Notes under the pieces: generated by a model
The model's database searches: none
Seen by the model: only the letters and a program-made list of their open reading frames with translations
Told to the model about the DNA's origin: nothing
NCBI GenBank assembly: GCA_030407085.1
Contig: CM059585.1
Span: forward strand, 109,109,501 to 109,173,500
DNA length: 64,000 nucleotides
Source: Trichopria drosophilae
Taxonomy: Eukaryota > Arthropoda > Insecta > Hymenoptera > Diapriidae
Direction of reading: 5' to 3'
Part shown: positions 12,716 to 22,960 of the stretch, in pieces
Layout: each line of letters opens with the position of its first letter
Position numbering within the stretch: the first letter of the stretch is position 1
Position numbers and translations under genes: made by a program

Positions 12716-12726
12716 GCAGATGGCGC
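12716..12726 (+). promoter_or_regulatory. CTCF-like core motif
   Basis: GCAGATGGCGC fits SYAGRKGGCRC at every position. It lies at the edge of a GC-richer block (12.70-13.30 kb). A single motif match is weak evidence. Confidence 0.25.
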
Positions 12727-13300
12727 ATCGATCAAGGCGAGAAGTAGGAATTTCACCTATGCATATACTTCTCGCGTAACTTTATAATAATTCCGATAAT
12801 CTCGCCACGGCCTGCCCATGGTTGATTTCAATCTTTATGTATATTACCGTGAATTCCGATTCGCCGACGGCCGCATAAAGCGAGGGAGCGCACGCAAGGT
12901 CATAGCTTGAAATTTATCGACAATTATTCCTTGGATGATCAACGCCGCCGTCATCGGCTGGCAGAAATTTGTCGCCTAACACTACATTCCGTTAACATAT
13001 ATTCAACAAAATAATAATAATAATGGCCATAATAATAACGTAAAGTGTAATAATAATAATAATAATTGGGAAACGCCTCTGGTCAAAATTCGTTCTGGTG
13101 GGAGATCCAGAAAGATCAATCTCCTCTCCTTAGGCTGACGTTGCTCCAAGAAATCGCAACTTCGGCCCGATTTATCCGTCAATCGCTGGATGCAGTTCTG
13201 CATACATATGCTGTGAAATTTCCCGCGTTGCGTGGTGATTCGTGCCGGAATTTCATATATTTTATCGGTATTTCGTAGATCATAAGTTGTAATCATCGAT
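12727..13300. other. GC-richer non-coding block with ATT microsatellite
   Basis: A GC-richer stretch at 12727-12970 and 13070-13270 is interrupted by an (ata)n/(taa)n microsatellite at 13010-13067. The opposed 97- and 70-codon frames here are overlapping artefacts of composition; neither has a domain, and the minus one ends in a leucine run from the microsatellite. Confidence 0.45.
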
Positions 13301-13620
13301 AAAAATTGTTACATTTGTATACAACATTTATTTAAAAAGAAATGCTGTTAACGTAAGGATTTTACTTCATTAACCAGTACGAATTGTAAACAAAAGAGTT
13401 ACATGTCTTACGGTTACGGCTACATTAGAATGTTTCATGAGCAAGCTGAACCACCAGATGACAGCACAATATTACGTCCGTCACAGCCAATTGTCTGTTA
13501 CATTTATTCTCTTTACTAGCATGGCATGTTGGTGAAGAAACGTATGACTTCAAACACCTTCAAAAATGAGAAAAGAAAATAATTATTATAACGTGTCATA
13601 ATTCGTACTATCATCTGGTG
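13301..13620. other. Non-coding DNA
   Basis: Nothing was recognised in this stretch. Confidence 0.45.
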
Positions 13621-14126
13621 CACTGAGAGAAATGTTTGTTTACAATTAATGTAAATAGCTTCATAATAAAGCTAACAGAATTAGATTTTGATTTTAAGGT
13701 AAGGTACTTTGTCCTAAAGTTTTCGTAATCTGAGATGCGATTAAATTTGTTATGTTAATAGTTAATATAAGAATTTTAAATATTAATGTTAAGTTCATTA
13801 CATTGTATATTTACGTGCTTACACTTTCGCCGAAACAGAGATAAACAAACACACACACGAGCAGTCATTCGATTTTCTGCGAATTTTTCGACGTATTGTT
13901 GACATACGCAATTCAAACTACAGAATTTAATGTAAGATTTATTAATAATGTTAAAATATTCGAGTTAATATACAATAACATTGCTGAACTGCAGGAAAGT
14001 GCTGGTATTTTCATCTCAAAGTTAACTGTCGTTTTTGACTTTACAGTTACTGTTATAACATTACAGTTAATATAAGAGCCTTAAAATTAGATTACATTAA
14101 CTATTAGTAAATAATTTCTCTCGGTG
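13621..14126. mobile_element. TIR element, CACTGAGAG family, copy B
   Basis: It begins CACTGAGAGAAATG and ends ATTTCTCTCGGTG followed by TA. It is collinear with copy A except for the missing block of about 260 bp, and the two are clearly the same family, with scattered substitutions. There is no coding frame. Confidence 0.8.
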
Positions 14127-14925
14127 TAGCTTAAATTTTGTTTATATAATTGACTATATCAATTGTTTTTTAACGTAATTCTGACTTGGCGTGGCCATTT
14201 TGTCCTCAGATGTTTGGGCGCCACTGCTTCTTTTGTTAAGTAACTAGAGGGTTGTTCATAAATAACCCACGTAACGCTTTTTCACGTCATTTTTGGCCCC
14301 TACGTCCCCCTACGAAATAAAATGCCCTGCAAACACGGAAAGTAACAATTATGTAATATTTACGTAATGGTTACATTGTTACATAAATGTAACATAGTTG
14401 TTACATAACTGTTACTTTTGTGTTTGCAGGGTGCAAACATTCCCGCTCTCTCGAATGTTACAAAACATTTGAAATGTATATGAAATTTAAAATATAACAT
14501 TTCGTATTTATGGTGACCAGACTTTATTTCCTAGGAAATAATTTCTCGGAAGTAATTACCTCGTCAGAATTTTCGCGGACACAATTTTCCGGCAGCCATC
14601 CATATTCTTTTAGACAATATTAGGTATAGGCGGAGTTCTGACTGGTTAGGTTATGTTAATTTTACTATACTAATTTTTATCTAAAATTCTCGCGCTAAAA
14701 TCCAGGGTCAAACAATCTGGCGCCAAAACGGCGCGGCCAAAATATCCTGGCGGCAGTACCTCCTTTTACATGTTCCTATTAATTACAACAACACAAAGTC
14801 TATAATGCAAATAAATACCTAATTAGTTTAGATTTTTTACTTTGATACCATTGAAATCTGTTGAATGAAATGTTAAAAAAAAACAGTTGAATGGAATGTT
14901 AAAAAATAATTATAATAATTAGGGG
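14127..14925. repeat. Right flank of copy B, split by a 0.57 kb insertion
   Basis: 14127-14175 and 14742-14925 align with the continuous flank 6007-6225. The intervening block of about 566 bp (14176-14741) is absent from the first copy. It starts with a stretch (gggttgttcataaat, cacgtaacgc, ggcccctacgtccccc) that resembles a repeat style common in insects, and contains the palindromic MITE at 14325. The junctions share an approximate ggcgyggcca...tcct direct repeat. Confidence 0.65.
14325..14431. mobile_element. 107-bp palindromic MITE, CCCTGCAAACAC ends
   Basis: The left end CCCTGCAAACAC and right end GTGTTTGCAGGG are exact inverted repeats of 12 bp. The inversion continues imperfectly inward through gtaaca/tgttac pairs, so most of the element can fold. 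It lies within the insertion that splits the copy-B flank, giving a three-layer nesting. Confidence 0.75.
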
Positions 14926-15351
14926 AGGTCGGGGTATTATTGGCGATATTTTTCCCGTTTGTAACGCTTGGAGTCTCCATCAACTAGCATCGACTCGTCT
15001 TAGCATAATCTCATTTTCTATTAAGCACTTGACTTATTTTGACGCATTGTTGCCTCGCTATCATATGAAACAAAATTTTGATGTTTGTAAAGTGTTTTTT
15101 TCACTTAGTGTTTAGGTCATTTTTACAACATTTTTCCAAGAACCAAGTCAGGTAAATATATTTATGATATTCTTGGAACTATAAGCTTTTGACGCATATA
15201 AGAGTTTTTGCTATAGAATATTGTGTTATTTATACGCCGACATTTTGTAAAAATGAGCGTTCGGTGTATTATTGGATACTTCTGTGATTTGGACACTGAT
15301 GCGAAGGAAAATACTGATTTCTGCATAATTTGCATGACGAATGTGCAAATA
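14924..15351 (+). mobile_element. Truncated left end of an AGGGGARG-type transposon
   Basis: The start aggggaggtcgggg...ggcgatatttttcccgt parallels the left end of the element at 26953 (aggggaaggcaggg...ggcgatgattttttccgt). No matching right end was found; the fragment stops where copy C of the CACTGAGAG family begins. A 42-codon frame at 15253-15381 (MSVRCIIGYFCDLDTDAKEN, then FCIICM) has paired cysteines but is too short to assign. Confidence 0.5.
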
Positions 15352-15561
15352 AATAAACAGTTAAAGAATGCTCAATGAATGTTAAAATATACGAGTTAAC
15401 ATACAATAACTTTGATTGCAGGAAAGTGCTGGTATTTTCATCTAAAAGTTACCTGTTGTCTTGTTATTTTTGACTTTACAGTTAATATTGTAACTTCACA
15501 GTTAATGTACGAACCTTGAAATTAGTTGACAATAATTATTAGTAAATAATTTCTCTCATTG
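15352..15561. mobile_element. CACTGAGAG family, copy C (right part only)
   Basis: It matches the distal third of copies A, B and D: aatgttaaaatatacgagtt, tgcaggaaagtgctggtatt, then a degraded terminus atttctctcattg. The left two thirds are missing. Confidence 0.75.
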
Positions 15562-16117
15562 TCGTTTAGCTTGCTAATTTAATAAAATTTATGATGTAGC
15601 GTATTGCTACTCCTATTACCAACGACCTTAACATTTTAAACGTATGGCACTGATATCATTAAGTCACGACGTAAGTAAATTAGTTGCCACTAGAGGCGTT
15701 GGCGATTGGCATGGGCCTGATACACTCTCATTATAGCAACGGATTTCCCTTCCCGATATTTGAATACTCCAAAGTCTTTGGACCAAAGAAGGTTAGAGCA
15801 ATATTCGTTACTGAATTGTAAACTGAAAAAAATATTAATTACCACCATAAATTAGGCATTCTTCATGATTCATATCAGCTCACCTATAACCCTCAGAGGC
15901 TAGTTAAATTGGAGTGAAGTTAGTTTCTATATAAATACAACGATATGACTTATACAGCATATTCGTATAGTAAATAGATTGTTAGAAATAAATAAAATGT
16001 GTATCTGATATTGAAAAATAACTTATTTATTGCCTCAATTAATAGATATTTTTGAAATTAAATAGTTAAATTATTATTACCGTTGTAACAAACCAACATA
16101 AAAGTTGTAAATGATAT
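15562..16117. other. Non-coding DNA
   Basis: No gene was seen. A GC-richer patch occurs at about 15690-15760. Confidence 0.45.
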
Positions 16118-16201
16118 TAATCAATTAAACCGCAGTGTATTACCATAATTCGTTGGTCAAGTCATGGACGATTATTATCCACTAATTGGCAGGTTAAAGT
16201 C
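16118..16201. promoter_or_regulatory. Duplicated TAAT-motif module, copy 1
   Basis: Block 1, taatcaattaaac (16118-16130), and block 2 (16169-16201; gattattatccac, taattggcaggttaaa) are separated by 38 bp. Both blocks recur in the same order at 19421-19513 with a 44-bp gap. TAAT and TAATTG cores are typical homeodomain contacts. Such retained paired blocks in otherwise unrelated sequence suggest constrained regulatory DNA. Function is inferred. Confidence 0.45.
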
Positions 16202-17220
16202 GGTACATGTTCAGTTCACACGATATACGAAACACGTCGAGAATCGAAGTCGACCTGAATACTGGACCATAAAAATGTTAAGTATATAATTACATTATGT
16301 TTTTAAAAAAAATTAACTTGAATCTCTTATTTGAAAATTTGTGCTTTTATGTTAAAAACGAAAAATGTTGTTATTTATCCACCGAAACTCAGTATTTCAT
16401 GAAAACATGTGTTTTACTTTTCAGAGCACAGGTTAGTCGAGGTTCCCATCTGAGTAATATCCTTGTATAAGTTGCATTAATGCTTTCGAATTAAATTTAT
16501 GTTTCAATCTTTTGCATTTCATAAAGTATTTTAAATTCAATTTTCATTTTTATTTCTGCAGACGTAGTTATATTATCATTTTTTTAACAATTGCAGTAAG
16601 GATTAAAATATTTTGCGGTAATAATACAGTTATTGTAACGACAATTTTATTATTTGAATTTTATTATGTATATTTAAAAACGTAATATTTGTATGAGTAA
16701 AGTAAATAAAAGAAATCGAAATCATCAATTCGAACTTTTTTCAAAGTCACTTAATCACACTCCGTTTCATGATTACTTTAAGGACCGGTAAAATTTTAAC
16801 TATATTAAATTGCAATGACCAAAATCGACTAATATGGTTTTAAACCGCATTATTCTTCATAAATGAACTACTGGAGCTGAAAAAATAAGAAACAAAGTTG
16901 ACAGAGTTAGACTTTTTTGTTTTTGATTTAATCAATATCGTCAAGTTATTGGTTACGAGTCATTCAAAATTGGAGGAGGAGATCCTTTTGTATGTACTTT
17001 GTGATTGATATTTACATATAACGAAACTAAAATCTTTCCTGCACCTCTCCTTAATACTTTGATGAACAATTGAACATTCTTCTCAAGTTTACAACTTAAA
17101 TATACATAATTGTTAGAATGTTCTTCATTACTCGACATAAGGCTCGTAAGGGTTAGGTTTCCCTATTGTGGTTTAACAAAAATAATATTTTATCATTTAA
17201 GTATAATTACATCCATAACA
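16202..17220. other. AT-rich non-coding DNA
   Basis: No feature was recognised. The frame at 16953-17138 (minus, 61 codons) is unsupported. Confidence 0.45.
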
Positions 17221-17473
17221 ATTTCCGACGCATTGTTGACGTGCGCATTTCGAACGACAGAATTTAAGATTTATTAACAGTTAACGAACGTTCATTTAAT
17301 GATAAAATATACGAGTTAATATACAATAACATTGCTGACCTATAGGAAAGTGATGGTATTTTCATCTCAAAGTTACCTGTCGTTTTTGACTTTACACTGT
17401 TATAACTTGACATTTAATGTAAAAGCCTTGAAATTAACTTACATTAACCATTAGTAAATAGTTTCTCTCAGTG
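17221..17473. mobile_element. CACTGAGAG family, copy D (right part)
   Basis: It begins in the shared tttccgacgcattgttgac block and ends in a good terminus, gtttctctcagtg, followed by TA and then by sequence unlike copies A and B. This fixes the right boundary of the family at CAGTG. Confidence 0.8.
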
Positions 17474-18830
17474 TAGGAAATGAAAAAATTTTAGAAAAAA
17501 GATAGGAATTATATTTTCTCTATTCGTTGACATTTTTGAGATAATGACTTAGAAAGTTACAACTTATTAAAATGTTGATCAAAACGAGCTTTATTATTCT
17601 ACTTTTAGTGAGGTATATAAATATAAACAACTTTCTGTGTATTTTTTTACGTTGAAAATGCTAATTTTCACAAAATACCCATCTTAGGTAGTATTTCTAA
17701 GAAAAATGAGGTTATTGCGTCTGATAACTGATGCATCTCGCTTACTTCCATAAATGGTTCACATTTGTTCAAAAGCAGATGATCGGAGAAAACTTTTCTG
17801 GGCATGGAGATCTTCATGAAGAAGGTCGCTGATTGTTAAGGTTAGAATCACGCAAATGGAGAATGAAAAATACTGTACAAAATTATAATAAATTTGATAT
17901 TCTGACATCGTTTAATTTGCTAATAAAACTGTGAAGTCCAAATAATTATAGAAAATAATCAGTTGTAATATCCCGAGAAATAATTTCGAACTAAATTCTA
18001 CATTAATGGTAAAATTATCTCTGAACTCTCAAGAACCTTGTTCCAAAAAGTACCAAAAAATTCAATACTACGTTGCCGGGCTTCTGTAGTATTTAAAATT
18101 CTGCTACATTCGATGATGCTATAGAGTCAAACGAGAATGAACTCGAATCCGTGACATATTTTATCCGATATTTTTCGCACAAAGCTCTTCTGTACAATTA
18201 CGACGTAAATTTATATCGTGGAAATAAGATTATCTTGATGCAATCTTTGATTCATAACCAGTTTTCCTCGCCCCGATTTCAGAATAAAGTATATGCTGTT
18301 CAAGAGTCGAGCTTTAGAAGACAGACCAAGTGAATTGAAACTTTGCCGAGTACCGCTTTGAATAATACAAAGTAGCTCGAAATTCGTTAAAGACGAAGAG
18401 ACATTATAATTACAGCTATATGGGATTTATAGGGGACTTTATACTTTTATATAATTTTCTGTAATTGTACAAAAAGTACAGTTTCAAACCTTCTTCTTCA
18501 CTGCTAATAAAAACTATTTATAGTATACGCCAAGTTACACCCAAATCACTCGTGCACAATTCATAATTTTGGATAGAATTCGTAGTTTTCAGATAAGTAT
18601 GCCAATTTTGAAATGTATTATTTGTAAAAGTACCACGAGACTGGTACCACCTATGGTGGGCAATGAAAACTTTTGTCCCCTGTTTTGAAGTAGGTTTCCA
18701 AGGAATTAACTCAATGAATCAATTATTCCCAACTATCTGCTAATATATTTTCCTCTTTTCCTGAAGCTCTATTATTCCGCTCACTCATTTTCATCCACAT
18801 TTCCTATCACAAAGCGTTCACATTTAATGA
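17474..18830. other. AT-rich non-coding DNA
   Basis: No gene was seen. A small gtaccac/ggtaccac/gtggg cluster at 18630-18660 can form short stems only. Confidence 0.45.
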
Positions 18831-19284
18831 CTCAAGAGGAACGAGAAGACGCGTGAGAATCGGCACTGTGGTGGGAGGCACACGATGCACGTCGCGCCAC
18901 TGTGCGGTTCAGTTCATCCTCAAGACAGCGACCGCGAGAAATCGGTAGGTGTCACCTTTGTGGAAAAATGCCTACGGAAAATGCCACCATGTTTTTCTGA
19001 AGACCAGAAATGTTTTCGTCATTTCACAATTATGAAAGTGAATAAAATTAACCAATAATTCGACAAATTTTCAGGCGTATAGTAACATCAAAATCGGTCA
19101 CTGATTTTTGAGTACGTTCGCTTATTTATTTATCACAGCACAAATATATGATACAGTTCATCAATATATACATGGAAAATAATTGTTGTAAGCATAGAGT
19201 TGTATAAATAATAAATTAGAAGGTCTACAGATTAATTGCATAAACGGTAATTGTTTGAATTCCCCTCCTTATCTAAATTACAAT

Positions 19285-19310
19285 TAATTACCATCATTTA
19301 ATGGTAATTA
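19285..19310. promoter_or_regulatory. TAATTACCAT palindrome
   Basis: TAATTACCAT (19285-19294) and ATGGTAATTA (19301-19310) are exact inverted 10-mers separated by 6 bp. This presents two opposed TAATTA homeodomain-type sites. A dimeric homeodomain site is plausible, but it is also a short AT-rich palindrome that could arise by chance. Confidence 0.35.
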
Positions 19311-19420
19311 AATTCAAGGAAGGTCCCCCAGACTATCGTAAAAGGGCTTTCGTAATTGTTTACACAATGAGCCATGCAAATGAATCGGGAAATTTTTCGC
19401 TCCGCTTGACAAATCGCCCC

Positions 19421-19513
19421 TTAATCAATTAAACGGATTTATTTAAATAATCCCGACCGGCGCCGCTCTCGGCTGTAGCGATTATTATCCACCTAATTGG
19501 CAGGTTAAAAGTC
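19421..19513. promoter_or_regulatory. Duplicated TAAT-motif module, copy 2
   Basis: Blocks ttaatcaattaaac (19421-19434) and gattattatccacctaattg plus gcaggttaaaagtc (19480-19513) match copy 1 almost base for base, with a one-base insertion in each of two runs. The sequence between and around the blocks is unrelated. Confidence 0.45.
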
Positions 19514-20235
19514 CATGTAGTTTTGTAAGATGCACGAATCTTACCAAAGAAATACCTCGTGGATCTCGGGGACTCTGCAGATGTACGGACGCGCTCGCTC
19601 ATGCACCAAGTGCATACTCCAGGGCTCGGCCGGAAGGCGTCGTTATTTTTGCTCTGCGATGCATCAAGGTTGTCTCTTTGCCGCCAACGCCGCGTGAAAT
19701 CGTTGCCGGAAAATTAATTCGACAAAGGGTTTCAATCTTGAAAAAAAAAAACAGTTCCCTGGTGCCGCGGGAACGCCAATCGCATCGCGATTAATAAACG
19801 TCGCAGAGCGGCGACCGAAGACGACCTATCGAAAAACCTCGAATCAATCCTCAAGAATCCCGGGGATACGGGGTCAATTGGTCATTGGTGAAAGTGGAAA
19901 TGATTGACAAATCGCAATTAACCCCCGATGACGGAATTGTATGCACACGTTGCACCGAAACCTTTGGACGTGCCGTTTGCTTACGTCATCGCGGGAAAAC
20001 GGTACGTGTTTCTTCGTTTCCTGATTTCAGAATACAAAATTTTCGATAATGTTTATCTCAATATGTAAAACGCTATGATAAAATGTCTTGCATAAAATAG
20101 AATTTTCATTTATTTTTTAACTACTCAAAGATAAATTAAAATGGCAAGCATTTACAACAATAAATCCATCTTCTTAATAAGAAGCCCTGTAGAGCTACTA
20201 ACTCGTCCTTAGGCGACGAAGCAGAAGCGCTTATA

Positions 20236-20245
20236 GCTAATTAGC
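20236..20245. promoter_or_regulatory. GCTAATTAGC palindrome
   Basis: A perfect 10-bp palindrome with a TAATTA core, followed at 20261 by a related tgctaatcag. It sits in a GC-richer patch (20.19-20.45 kb) with no frame. It is a homeodomain-type site by sequence only. Confidence 0.25.
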
Positions 20246-20501
20246 ACGAGAGATACTCGGGTGCTAATCAGAGATATTTACGAGGCTGCCACTGTCCAAT
20301 CGGGTTGCTCCAGGGCCGACAGATGTTGGCTTCTCTTAACTACCGTCCCTCTTGTATTATCAGCGCTCTTCACACTTAAATTTCGTGACAACTAATCAAG
20401 TCCAAGAACGCTTGAAAGTACAGTTACCAATTACTTCTTTCACGTTCGCATTGTGAGACAGAAATGCCAACAAATTTGAGATAGATTTTTTTATATGTAT
20501 A

Positions 20502-20751
20502 CAGTAGAGTCCCGGTATATTTACCCACTTAGTTCCTCGCCTTCCACTCTCGACTCGTTATATTTCCCAAAGGAAGGGGAGAGTCGCTTCTCCCACTCCC
20601 CTCAGACGCGTTGTGTTTATGACGTCACAGCAGGCCCTTCCTGAGGCCCCAGTCCGCAAGGTGGGGGAAAAAGTGAGTGGCAACTGGTAAATATAACGAG
20701 ACGGATGTAGGCAAATATGCTTGGAGACGCAATTATACCGGGATTCTACTG
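20502..20751. mobile_element. pogo-like MITE, CAGTAGAGTCCCGGTATA ends, full copy
   Basis: The left end CAGTAGAGTCCCGGTATA and right end TATACCGGGATTCTACTG are inverted 18-mers with one mismatch, flanked by TA on both sides. CAGT ends with TA target sites fit the pogo/Tigger branch of Tc1/mariner. There is no transposase. The interior includes a perfect TGACGTCA at 20620-20627 and an aggcccttcctgaggcc stem. Related copies lie at 30289-30475 and 56711-56875. Confidence 0.85.
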
Positions 20752-21289
20752 TACTAGGATTTCCCTATTCACAAATTTGATATAATCTTTTCACTAATCT
20801 AAATAGCGGAAACAAAATTGCATTTTCTTTTACATCAACTTTAAAAAACACATTACAGTTACTAAATAAACTATTTTTATACCTTGAATTTGATGGCTTA
20901 AATCCTTTAAACAAATTTTTTTTTAAGCAATTTTTTTATATATGAGAAAATTTTTTTTATAGAACAAAATATAGATAAATTTAACATAGAAGTATGTACC
21001 TGTTATTTAAAAGCACCTCGAATTCATGCAGCATATCATTTTTTATATTGGTTTATCACTTGCGAGAAAACCGTGACTTCAGCGCTCATAACGACAAGGC
21101 AGTTACATCATGTAGGTAACATATTGTGATGCAGAATTACATTATTTCATGAAACGGCAACATCGTGCACCCTGAATAAAATTATTTGTTTGTTTTTATA
21201 ATACCGTTTCAAAATATAAAATGGCGAAATAAATATCTGGCAACCGAAAGATTACGATCTAGATAAGAAATAATGTCGAAACCAATCAT
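20752..21289. other. AT-rich non-coding DNA
   Basis: T-rich and A-rich runs; no feature was recognised. Confidence 0.45.
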
Positions 21290-21850
21290 TTTGGGGATCA
21301 ATCATAAATTGAAGATAATGTCAAAACTTGGGTAACAAACTCCTATAGATTTTTGGCCGCTGATAACGAATTTGTTACCCAATTTGGCTCATCACGTCAG
21401 GATTTCAAGATATCTGTTCCGAAAAATAGCCAAAAGTCTCCTTTTCGAAATATCTGACCTCACAGGTCAAATTGGATACCTCATTTATTGTCAACGACTA
21501 AAAATCTATAAGATCTAGTATCTCTGATTCAAGTTATCTCCCCTAAAAAATGGTTTTATACTTCACGAAAAAAATAACGCAAGACCACGTTTTTTTTACA
21601 CAACTTGAATCAGAAGTGAAGGATCTTATAGATTTTTGGTGGGTGAAAATGAATTCTTTGTCAAAGTTAACTCATCGTATCAGAGTTTTCCCATATCCTA
21701 AACTGAAATTGCCAAAAAGTATATTTTTGAGTATTGTTCGGATCACATATCTTAAAATCCTGACGTGATGGGCCAAATCGAATAACGGATTCGTTTTCAG
21801 CGGCTAAAAAGATCCACTATTCCTGATTCAAGTTATCTCGAAACAAATTC
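21290..21850. repeat. Compound inverted-repeat cluster
   Basis: 21350-21450 (gatttttggccgctgataac, atttggctcatcacgtcagg) is the imperfect reverse complement of about 21705-21815. A nested pair, 21500-21540 and 21600-21640 (aaaatctataagatc, tgattcaagtt), is also inverted. A further forward copy of the latter is at 21800-21840. The cluster can fold as nested hairpins. The 72-codon frame at 21550 is a by-product. Confidence 0.65.
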
Positions 21851-21867
21851 GCTTGTGGTCCTGTGTA

Positions 21868-22123
21868 CAGTGGTCCCTGTCGTAATTCATCTCGTCCTAA
21901 TTCACTCCCCTGCCTAATTCACGAATATTACTCCCAGACCCTTCACGCTACCACAGTGAGAGGGAAACAAATAAAATGCAGGGCGCGCGCATGCGCGAAG
22001 GCAAACTTGGAGCGTTGAAGGATAAAAAACGTGCCTTGGTAGGGTTATAAAAGTGAAGTGAATTAGGAGAGGGGCCGCCATTTTCTAAAAAACCAACCGC
22101 GTGAATTAGGAGAGTGACTACTG
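21868..22123. mobile_element. pogo-like MITE, CAGTGGTCCCTG...AGTGACTACTG
   Basis: The left end CAGTGGTCCCTGTCGTAATT and the right end, reading CAGTAGTCACTCTCCTAATT on the minus strand, agree at 15 of 20 positions. Both are flanked by TA. The interior repeats the cctaattcac/gtgaattagg motif several times and is GC-richer centrally (gggcgcgcgcatgcgcg). No protein is encoded. It is distinct from the family at 20502. Confidence 0.8.
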
Positions 22124-22189
22124 TAATTGTATCTGTGAAACGTTGAGTATGATTCAAAACCAGATGTTTTCAAATGACAGACATATACT

Positions 22190-22960
22190 GTGGTATCTCT
22201 TCGAGTACTGAGCGATCATTCAATTGCAAGAAGTGGAGTTCAAAAATAGTTATCGGACACTTAGTTAGCATCCGCGAGTGGATATGAATGGAATACCGCA
22301 AAATTTCGCTTTCAAGCCCCGAGAGTGGAGATAAAGTGAAATCGGCCCTTAATCCCGATACCTATTAATTTGCTCGGTTGACGTAGTTATGGAGCTTTGG
22401 AATCAGTGACGGACGCTTCCGTCGGAACCGGTTAATTGGCCGTAAATATGCGAAGTCATCAACTAGCGTTGTGCTCGATGGCTGGAGCGGGCTATCGCGT
22501 TCTTCTTCATGATTGAAAAGAATATGTGGGAATAAAAGTCCATAATAACCAAGACTCGATTAACTCCTGTGTTCCAACGCCGAGGTTATCCAGAATCCTC
22601 ACGACTTCCCACTTTGCGGCGACACTTCAATTTCTTATTATTTATAGGCGCGAGTGCAAACAATCTATTATCCGTGATGATTAGAACGGATAAGAGCTTC
22701 CTTTGACCGTATTTTGAACCTGTCGCGGGATATTTATCGTATTCTGCAAGGAATAAAATACTTTCATCGGTCGCTTTGAATGGGAACGAGTCTTTCCCTT
22801 GAAAACGGGTTTTCGATTATTATTTTACCTTAAGATATAAGTTAATGAATGTCGCGTTTTATGATTTATCGATGGAGATCACATGACTCATCACGTGGAC
22901 ATCTGGGCATTCCATAAAACGGGCTCGTAGAATATCTTGTGAATTCCCATGTGTCATGTG
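22190..22960. other. GC-richer non-coding block, candidate regulatory
   Basis: About 750 bp of relatively complex, non-repetitive sequence with stops in all frames, directly after the MITE. It contains several TAAT and GATTA cores. No conservation data are available. Confidence 0.35.

Larger units (their letters stand above)
18831..20020. other. GC-richer non-coding block, strong regulatory candidate
   Basis: GC-rich stretches (18840-18970, 19440-19990) alternate with TAAT-rich stretches. It contains the TAATTACCAT palindrome at 19285-19310 and module copy 2 at 19421-19513. All frames are stopped. The block is much less repetitive than its surroundings. Confidence 0.4.
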
